Origin: Erpobdella octoculata | Lineage: Eukaryota; Annelida; Clitellata; Hirudinida; Erpobdellidae | DNA length: 64,000 nucleotides | Reading direction: 5' to 3' | Assembly (NCBI GenBank): GCA_963978895.1 | Contig: OZ022246.1 | Coordinates: 1,564,605-1,628,604, forward strand | Part shown: positions 56,341-64,000 of the stretch, in pieces | Numbering within the stretch: position 1 is the first letter of the stretch | How the letters are laid out: each line of letters starts with the position of its first letter | Notes under the pieces: generated by a model | Told to the model about the DNA's origin: nothing | What the model saw: only the letters and a program-made list of their open reading frames with translations | Databases searched by the model: none | Position numbers and translations under genes: made by a program

Positions 56341-57842
56341 GAGGGACGAAAGACGTTGCTACGTTTGTAGGAAGTGCTCGCTGCTTAATATGACGTTTTT
56401 CTGGTGTGTGTTTTCTCCTGGTTGAGACTGTTAAATGTGTAGCTTCGTAGGTTCGTCCTGTGCCTTCATGCAATTTTATATAAATATATTATAATAATAT
56501 ATAATAATATATTATTATAATATAATCATAGTTTTAAGTTATCGTCGCTGGTTAAGAAAGTTGTGTTTGTTAGTGGAAGATAATCAAAAACGTTATTTTT
56601 TTTCTGTAAACAGCTTCAATGTTGTGTCCATCTTTAATAGAGTTCAAGTAGCAACGATATCCGCAACTTGGAGTATGATAATGCTGAGTCGGTACGTTGA
56701 TGGTATGTGCGCCTGGGAAGTTAACATTTTTAACCAGCCAGAAGGGTTAATGATGTGAATGTGCAGGGCACCCCCCCCTAAAGAGATTTGTTCCCGGGAG
56801 GGAGGGGGTGGTGGAATTCGCATGGTCAATTCTTCCATTTTAAATTTAGTCGTACAACGAACTCTAAGATCTTTTTTCGGTAACGGAACGACGGTCAAAT
56901 TGTTAAGTCTCCTTAAGGCCTGCGCACGTGAGTAGGAGCAGCAGCAAAATTGGGCAGTTCAGTTTGCTTGCTTGCTTGTGTGTGCGTCAAAAGTTGGTCG
57001 ACTTCTCGAGTTGTCAATTTTGTTTGAAAATCTCGAGCAGCTTTTAGTCAGGCGGTAATCTGGATTGGTAATTACTTTAGCTTTATAGAAAAAAATGCGA
57101 AAGCTCAGTTGGTTTTCATTATTTTATATCTCTTGTATTTTTTATATCTTTTCTTACAACTTTGTTGGTGCTAACTGCTTTCCGGCAAAGCCTGAAAATG
57201 CATTAAATGGGCCAGCGAATCACTCAACTTTTTTCTCATAAAACAGCTGATGACCTGAACAGGGGGTATGCAAGGTCGTGATAAGGTGGCTATTTTAAAG
57301 CCTCTGAGGAGGGGAGCACTTCAGAATTCAGGGGGCCACTCTTATTGACGCCCCTGTACAATTAGCTAATGTTAAATTAAATGAACATTGCTCAGTTGGT
57401 TGTGATTGTGTTTGTTATTTTCATCAAAGTAGATAAAATTGGTATAACTGAATTCAGTTACGTAAAAGATAAGTTTAATAAAAAATGGATGCTTTAAAGC
57501 ATTTTTGTCTACGGAAATACAAACAACAAAGGCACGCTTTTACTTGGTTTTATTATAAAAAATTATAACCATATCTCATAAACTAATTACACAATTTTAT
57601 TACAAATCTAATTTGAAATTTGCATAACCAATGTTCACAAGAAATTTTCAAATGTTTTCCGTAATGTTATGTTATGTTGAACAAGACTTGTCTTGGAAAA
57701 GGCGTGTGCTAAATCTCAGTAAAATAAATAAATAAATAAACCTTAGAATTCCGCCATTTTTGACGGATTATCTTTACTAGGTATATAGATAATAAAAACA
57801 TTACAAATTTATAGGCTAGCAATATTAAAGTGTTCACGAGCA

Positions 57843-57957
57843 GATATGTTGGTTCATGGACGTCTATATAATAGTAGTATAGTATAGTATAATAGTATAG
57901 TATAATAGTAGTATAGTATAATATAATATAATGCTATTATATAGACAGACGTCCATG
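57843..57957. repeat. Inverted repeat around (TATAG)n
   Basis: Left arm CATGGACGTCTATATAATAG and right arm, as reverse complement, CCATGGACGTCTGTCTATAT-AATAG differ mainly by a 4-base GTCT insertion. The loop is TATAG/TATAA repeats. The palindromic design suggests a MITE or foldback element. Confidence 0.7.
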
Positions 57958-58724
57958 GGTAGTTCCAACGAGAAGCAGAACACATCATGCAGGACACACA
58001 TCTCATCCTTCTCTTTCAATTACTTTCTCTCGTTTTCTGTCCACGCAGACAATAGTACTTTTTGCTTCCACAGTATCTCTCTCCTTGCTCTCTCTCTCTC
58101 CCCTCTCTCTACTTGTTCTCCGCACAGCCTGTTTCGCTCAACTTCTAACTTCTTTAGCACCTTTCTCTACTTCACGTGGACAGCTTAGTAGGCCTGTGTA
58201 GACTTTATTACCCTCCTAAGTTCTCCAGCACACTTCTTTCTTTTCTTTGTCTTCTTACGGTTCTCCCGCGTCACCGGACAAGTAAGGTGAAGTTGTTTTT
58301 TGTTATTGTTGACGACATAGATATCTATGGTTGACGAATAGTCACTGAAACATACATGTGTCCATTTGCACTCAGATATATATATATATATATATATGAC
58401 AGTGTTGTTTGTCTATCCGCACTCAGATCTTTGAAGAGTTGTCTTTTGATTCTTCCAGATAATGTTTTTATTGTGAAAATAAGCACAAACAAGAAAACTC
58501 TGAATTTTTTCCACTTTTTGCCTGCTCAAATTTGTATCCCAACGAATGATAGGTACGATAAAATAAATTGAATGATATGAAGTCACAAAACCGTGACAAA
58601 AAGAGACAGACAATGGCGGGAGCGTGTGAAGTGTGAAGGATGTCGGTTTATTAAACGCGGTTTATTATACGTGAATCTTTATTAAAATTACGTAACTTTT
58701 TTAAGTCAAAAATATACTTTTCAG

Positions 58725-58732
58725 TATAAAAG
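58725..58732 (+). promoter_or_regulatory. TATA box of PCED1-type gene
   Basis: TATAAAAG lies about 96 bp upstream of the start codon at 58828, a fitting distance for a TATA box with a short 5' UTR (transcription start expected near 58755-58760). Confidence 0.5.
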
Positions 58733-58827
58733 ACCAAACGTCAATTCGAGCATTGTTGAATATCGGACCGTTCTCCCGCTCTTGGAGTGATTTTGATCTG
58801 TGTGTTGATTGTTGAAGAAGATTTGTG

Positions 58828-60463
58828 ATGGATGGACACGCACAGGTAGATGATACTCATTAAGAATTAAGACTTTGACAACTCGTGTTTTATATTTGTT
58901 TGTTTTTAATCCAGAACGTTCAGAAGTTTGAGAATTACGTTCGCTCGTCAGACTTTTTCTCGCTATTGCTGAGGAACAAGTTTATCGTAATAATGGGAGA
59001 CAGCAGTAAGTTCTTCTTTCGTGATGCTGTTATGTAGCTAGCTTATGATGCTAGAGTAGTGGTGGGTGTTTTTTTATATAATCTTTTTTTTTCACTGTAG
59101 ATATGAGAGCGTTCTACAAGGAAATAGTTCATTTCCTTCAGAGCGATGGAGTTATTTCAGATTATGGTCTAAGAAAAAGGGTATTTGGTTTTTTATTTGT
59201 AAATTTAATTCATAACCATTGCATATTAAGTGTTTCCGAATGCATTTTTGTTTTTGTTTTAAGGGCGAAATGTCGTTCGAAAATGACACTCTGCTGGAAG
59301 GCGGCTGCTTGGGAACCATGAACAATGGGAAAAAATACCGCGAGGTTCGCCAGTACCAAACAGGATATCATCTTGTTAGATTTTATTTCATAACGCGTGT
59401 CTGCAACGATTACGTGAGGGAGGTTTTGTGTTCCACCTTTCTGGCCGACGAAAAGCCGGACTACCTGATCATCAATAGCTGTCTCTGGGACATTTCCAGG
59501 TTAGATTTCATTCTGTTTCGACAGTTAGTTAAGAGAGAGCAAGTGAGATACTGACTACTGCGCACAGCTACTTATTTCGCAGTGGTCACTAACAAAATAT
59601 TGCTCAAACTTTATGTTGTCTTTTAAAAATATTTATTTTGTTTAATTCTTTTTATCATTATCTGCATTTATATATTAGATGGATAACAATTTAAAAAATC
59701 TCCAAATATTATATACTATTAGATAAAAGGCTTTAAATAGATATATTTACTTTAAAATTTCTAACAAATAACGAGTCCATTGAAGAACAGCCTTGGTATC
59801 TATATGAACCTGCTTTAGTTCTAAACACAAAACTTGTAACACTTATAGCGTTTCGTTGAAGTAAAAAGAACATTGTTTCTATATTATGGATATGGACCAT
59901 ATTCCCTGGAACACTAAACATTAATTATACACTATAGATATGGACCCTGTTCTCTGGAACACTAAACATTTATTATACACTATAGATATGGACCCTGTTC
60001 CCTGGAACACTAAAAATTAATTATACTGGATAGATATGGACCCTGTTCCCTGGAACACTACGAAGACAACTTGGAGGAGCTGTGTCGGGCGCTCGATGCA
60101 ATCATAGACAAGAAGACCCAAGTCATCTGGACGACCGCCTTGCCCATTTCGAAGCACGTCAAGGGAGGATTCCTCGACAAATTCTCGCTCCACTTCACGG
60201 AGCTGCTTCCATTCGACCAGCTGCTGGCCAACTACGTGGCCGTACGCGTCATGAAGAAGTTCCAGTTCGACGTCCTGGACCTGAACTACGTCTTCAGGAA
60301 CCAGATCCAGAACCGCAACGACGACGGAATACACTGGAACGCTCTCGCGCACAGGCAGATCAGCATGTCCTTCGTCGAATTGCTCCTGGAAAGCAACCCG
60401 CCGCTGAAGAGCGATCTGTACAAAAAGTTCGGCATCAAGTTCTACTACAAGCAAGCGTTTTGA
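58828..60463 (+). CDS. PCED1: PC-esterase domain-containing protein (PCED1/FAM113 type)
   Basis: Five exons: 58828-58845, 58915-59005, 59101-59180, 59264-59499 and 60034-60463 (stop TGA); 284 residues. Seen: FIVIMGDSNMRAFYKEIVHF with the GDS nucleophile motif (Ser36), PDYLIINSCLWDISRYGPCS then LEHYEDNLEEL, TTALPI, FDVLDLN and the closing catalytic motif DGIHWN (Asp239, His242). These are the GDSL/SGNH-type blocks of the PC-esterase family (PCED1A/B in vertebrates), predicted acyl-esterases whose substrate is not established. There is no signal peptide or membrane span. The start gives a six-codon first exon (MDGHAQ); a TATA box lies upstream. The last exon's acceptor is preceded by three diverged copies of itself (see the repeat at 59883-60033). 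A vertebrate-like C-terminal extension is absent; the protein ends soon after the catalytic histidine. Confidence 0.92.
59883..60033 (+). repeat. 48-bp tandem duplication of a 3' splice site and exon start
   Basis: Three intronic copies (about 59883-59930, 59931-59978, 59979-60024) repeat the sequence around the PCED1 exon-5 acceptor: TATAG/ATATGGACCCTGTTCCC then TGGAACACTA. The genuine copy starts exon 5 at 60034. In the exon's frame each intronic copy runs into TAA right after GAACAC, whereas the true exon reads on. Confidence 0.85.
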
Positions 60464-60972
60464 AGACAAAAGGTATTTTGTCGTCCCTACAGTAATTGGG
60501 ACTATATTTATTGATTCGAAGGACCAAAATGGACGCTACTAACACTGCTGTGTAAAAATCAACTAATAACACAAAACATAAAAACATTCAACAAAAAAAT
60601 TAATACGACAAAATTGTAAAGTAAAGTATAATGTTTTTCAGGTGACGTTTGAAGGTATCAGAAGACTCTGTAGATATGATGATGTGGGGAAGCAAGTTGT
60701 TCCAGTCATTTGTACACCTGGCATCCATGCAGATTTTTGTTTAATTGCTTGCATTTATACTCCTGTTTGGTTCGTCTCCATAGGAATTAAGACACATAGT
60801 TTTGTTTGTTTGTTTAGAATTTAATTGTTTAACATCTTGCGTTTAAACTGACATTCCATTGTTGTAAAAACTGTTTTTTTTATAATGTTTAACCAAAAAA
60901 TGTACAATAAATATAAAATAGAGTCAATTTAAAAAAAGAACATTCAATCGAATAAATAAAATAATTGGTCGT
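60464..60972. other. Convergent intergenic region PCED1 / BUB3
   Basis: Only 509 bp separate the two stop codons, so the 3' UTRs of PCED1 (+) and BUB3 (-) probably lie close or overlap. AATAAA at 60906-60911 could serve PCED1. No exon seen. Confidence 0.6.
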
Positions 60973-63057
60973 CTATTTCGGTTTTGTTTCGTGGTCAGTG
61001 ACTTTCCGGATGAAGATCGCATCTTCCGGGTAAGGCGCTTCCAGTTGATTATCCTCGAACATGTGGGACGAAGCTATGGCCAGCATGGATCCAGTGCTGT
61101 CAAAACTCAGAGCTGAGATTCCTGTGGGGTACCTGTGGAACTGACAGAGCCTTTTCTTGTTGAATCCATCCCAGATGTTGACATAACCGTCTGATCCACC
61201 GCTAGCAAAAGTGCTGTGGGTGTTGTGGAATGCAATGGCATTTACAGGGTAAATCTTTTCCATGCTGCCCTCTTTGACCCTGTGACACTTGAACGCGTAC
61301 TTTTTCTTCTGGACGTCCGGAGAGGGATCCAGATACTCAACTGCCACCCTGCCTGAAGTATTAACGAGATAATTGCTTTTAATTCTATTAGAAGCTTGCG
61401 TGTGAATAAATAAGTACTCTTCAACTCTGCCGTGAGTCACTCATGCCAGTTACAAGCCTGGTATAAGGAAGAGGGGAAATTATTCCTCTCGATCGAGTAA
61501 GCTTTGTATAAGTGTGTATTGGGTATGGTTTTTTTTCTTGTAGTAAGGAAAGGTTCTTATATTTTCTCAGTCTGATAAATTATTTCAATGGTTCACAATG
61601 TGCCTAATGGTCAGGATTTTTTTGCAAGGATTTCTTAAAAAAATAAAATTGAATGCGGCCCACACGGCACGGTCGAGTTTTCAAAACAGGCAGGCCAAGT
61701 CGTTGCAACCAACAGGCAAAAATGCTCGCACCAAGAATTTCGTGCTTTTAAGATAAGTTTGACCAGCGCTGGGCAAACGCAGAAGCGAACTAGAATTTTA
61801 TGTACAACTGAAGTATCGGGTAATAAGAAATTTGCGAATAAATGATTAGTTATCATCGAAATAAGATCAAACATATATATAACAAACCTTCAATCGAGCT
61901 CAAAACGTATCCCTGTTTGTCGGGAAAAGCCCTGATGCATCGAGTCTGGTACCTGAGACTTGAATCCCTCTTCTGCTGGACGTAGGCAGTGTTCCTCATG
62001 TCATACACTAGTACTTTTCGGCCGGCAGTGCCCACGAGAAGTCTATCTCCGCACGAGGACATCGAGTAAACCTATTATTTTAAAAAATGAGATTTATTGA
62101 CATGTTTCTTTATCATGCAACATTTCAGTTTGGGATAATGCTTTCAATATAGCAGTACAACGACCTACCTTATCCGACTGAGCGATCGAGTTTGTAGCTT
62201 TCGGTGCTCTGACGTCCCAAAATTTCACATAGGAGTCCCAACTTCCGGTGATGATGAGATTGAGTTCGGGGCAACTCTCCACGCATTTTATGGCGCCGTT
62301 GTGCGTGCCGATGATGGTTTCTGTCGCGAGAAATGAAAAAAAAAGTGCGTTAAAATTTTGATCCATAGCATTGAATGCAATAATATCAATACGAACCTGC
62401 ATTCGTGTTAAAATTGAACAGCTTCAGTGTCTTGTCGAGGCCTCCACTCAGTACTTGAACAGCGTCCTAGGAGTTTAAATAAAAATAAATAACCGGTAAC
62501 TATTAGTGGTTTTAGTCACTAAACAAAACGAGTCTATTGTGTTAAATCGATCGTGGACAATTGCATCAAGACTTCGAAGAAATTCAACAAAAGTTAAGTA
62601 ATGATAATTTGAATCAATTTTTTTCATTGGCTGCAACCTGAATAACCTTTATGTTCCAACAACAGTTACACATTGAAGCAACGCCCTACGCCTCAGACTA
62701 GCACGAGAGGCTTTTCAATAAAGTACCACATTGTGCCAAGACAGACTCTACCAATGCTCTCGTGAGATGATCAATCATTTTTATTTAGCATTATCTTGTC
62801 TAAATCCGTTATTAAACAAATGACAGACTCTCTAAACTACATACTGAAGTAATTCCAAAACAATTACTCACTTGAAAACAACAGTCTAAAACCGGCTGAC
62901 TGTGACTGTACTTGAGTCTCATGGTATTCTCGTTTACATCGTACAATCTGACGCTACAGTCCCACGAGGAGGCTAGAAGAAACTGCGACTGCGCCGGATT
63001 GAAGGACAGAGAAGATATGCAATCTTCGGGAGGATTTGAAAGCTTTATTTCTGACAT
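60973..63057 (-). CDS. BUB3: Mitotic checkpoint WD40 protein BUB3
   Basis: Five minus-strand exons in transcription order: 63057-62872, 62466-62397, 62320-62169, 62071-61888 and 61352-60973 (stop TAG); 323 residues (human 328). Seen: WD40 blades with LASSWDCSVRLYDV, GGLDKTLKLFNF, TGSWDSYVKFWDVRAP and GTAGRKVLVYDMRN, then YQTRCIRAFPDKQGYVLSSI, EGRVAVEYLDPSPDVQKKKY, GGSDGYVNIWDGFNKKRLCQ and the ending TDHETKPK. BUB3 is a seven-bladed propeller that binds phosphorylated MELT motifs of KNL1 at the kinetochore and recruits BUB1/BUBR1. Conservation is very high. A TTTTTTTAG directly upstream of the ATG (63062-63070) looks like a 3' splice site, so the first intron may lie in the 5' UTR. Convergent with PCED1. 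Confidence 0.97.
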
Positions 63058-63891
63058 GTTACCTAAAAAAATTGCAACAAAATATAAAAATTAAATAACC
63101 TTAAAGTTGCATTGTTGTGATCATTACAATTTCATAAACTAGAAAAAAGGCTTGCTTTCTTACAAGACAGCAAAAGTAAACTGTTTGTATGTTATACGCA
63201 GTTGATCCGATTATTTTAATAATAAATGCAATAATATATCATACTATATCTAGTAGTCGAGCAGGACATTTTCCCCATTTCGACTAGCATACAGATCTTT
63301 CTAATAAAACTACTTATCATTTTGTTTATATCTATTTTAGGCTAAGTATGGACCTATTATTATTATTATCTGTTGTTAAACTGATAAAAAGCAAATGCAA
63401 ATATAATTTTTTCACTTTTCAAAGCTGCTTCTCTATTACCAGTAGTGACAATTCTAAAAATTACAACAAAGACTTTCCGTTAACTCGCAATTTACTGATT
63501 GTAATAATATGCAGACGAGACAACGATATTTAATTAAAACATTACAAATTTGTCTTGTCCTGGACAGGGAATGAATTGAACTAGAACTATTTTATAGACA
63601 TAGAATGAAAATCTGCTTTCAGCGATAGAGTTAGATAGGTGTGTTTGTTGTGGCCATTTTATTTCCTGCTTGGTTTAATATATAGATGCTAGAGAATATT
63701 TGCTAGCTATACTTACAGTGTTGTTTCTGAATTATTTTTAGAGTAGATCAGGATGCTATCTAAGATGAAACAAACTAGATACTCAACTGCTTGTTAAATA
63801 ATATATTCAATAGAGATTCAAAGTAAAACTTAAATCTAATTATCTAAGAGGTTTTGGACTAACGAATTATTAGATATAAATGTATTCACAT

Positions 63892-63946
<55 letters not shown>

Positions 63947-64000
63947 CATATATATAAATATATAAAAAAAGCCTCTAAAAACAAAGTTTATATCAATAAA
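63058..64000. other. BUB3 upstream DNA, AT-rich
   Basis: No coding exon that I can support. Contains the probable 5' UTR intron of BUB3 and a (TA)n tract at 63893-63960. Confidence 0.55.

Larger units (their letters stand above)
55096..58827. other. Septin 3' UTR and intergenic region
   Basis: About 3.7 kb. It contains a CT run (55100-55141), candidate polyadenylation signal (55389-55394), a (TA)n run (55589-55631), the (CATA)n array (55663-56340), a hairpin (57843-57957) and the PCED1 promoter (TATAAAAG at 58725). No exon seen. Confidence 0.6.

Noticed and set aside
55436..56473. Long ORFs of 227-301 codons on both strands
   Set aside because: Products of the (CATA)n array; no complexity outside the repeat.
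57253..57360. Possible element with CAGGGG ends
   Set aside because: Inverted match limited to CAGGGG and no target duplication.
61635..61874. 79-codon minus-strand ORF in the last BUB3 intron, with GCTGGGCAAACGC-like hAT end
   Set aside because: A degraded transposon is possible (CAGCGCTGGGCAAA and GCGGCCCACACGG recall hAT ends), but no paired terminus or duplication was found and the peptide is unrecognised.

Overview
This is an AT-rich, intron-rich animal nuclear DNA window. It carries eight recognisable metazoan genes and one unrecognised secreted-protein gene. Protein-coding exons are short, often GC-richer than their surroundings, and separated by introns loaded with microsatellites and minisatellites. 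Two dozen or more introns have GT-AG ends and two appear to be GC-AG. The gene set (HNF4, folliculin, PCYT2, ARMC3, septin-7, BUB3) and a short interstitial TTAGGG tract fit an invertebrate animal outside the insects. A spiralian or similar lineage is possible, but the sequence alone does not settle the phylum.

Layout, left to right: (1) 242-3206, + strand, 3' part of an HNF4-type nuclear receptor (ligand-binding domain and C-terminal tail; the DNA-binding domain lies off the left edge). (2) 8058-11937, +, complete folliculin (FLCN), nine exons, with a CACGTG element just upstream. (3) 13127-22486, +, complete ethanolamine-phosphate cytidylyltransferase (PCYT2), 14 exons. (4) 25457-27308, -, a divergent A/B-type cyclin. 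(5) 28280-36470, +, ARMC3, 21 exons, headed by a perfect RFX-type X-box; it is divergently oriented to the cyclin. (6) 37405-38588, -, a four-exon gene for a small secreted, apparently helical protein that I do not recognise. (7) 44053-55095, +, a septin of the SEPT7 class with a very long N-terminal extension. (8) 58828-60463, +, a PC-esterase-domain protein (PCED1/FAM113 type). (9) 60973-63057, -, BUB3, convergent with PCED1.

The genes do not form a pathway or operon; this is ordinary eukaryotic gene order. Functional themes are nutrient/lysosome signalling (FLCN), membrane phospholipid synthesis (PCYT2), cell division (cyclin, septin, BUB3), transcription (HNF4) and cilia/flagella (ARMC3).

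Non-genic DNA includes three hAT-like non-autonomous elements with 8-bp target duplications (one duplication has a mismatch), two TATA-flanked MITEs with related termini, another MITE, two non-LTR retrotransposon remnants, a tRNA-derived SINE, a two-copy dispersed repeat, 19-, 27-, 40- and 48-bp tandem repeats, and two tetranucleotide arrays of more than 600 bp in opposite orientation flanking the septin gene. I found no prokaryotic-style system, CRISPR array or viral gene cluster. All exon models come from reading splice sites, phase and similarity to families known from memory; no search was run.
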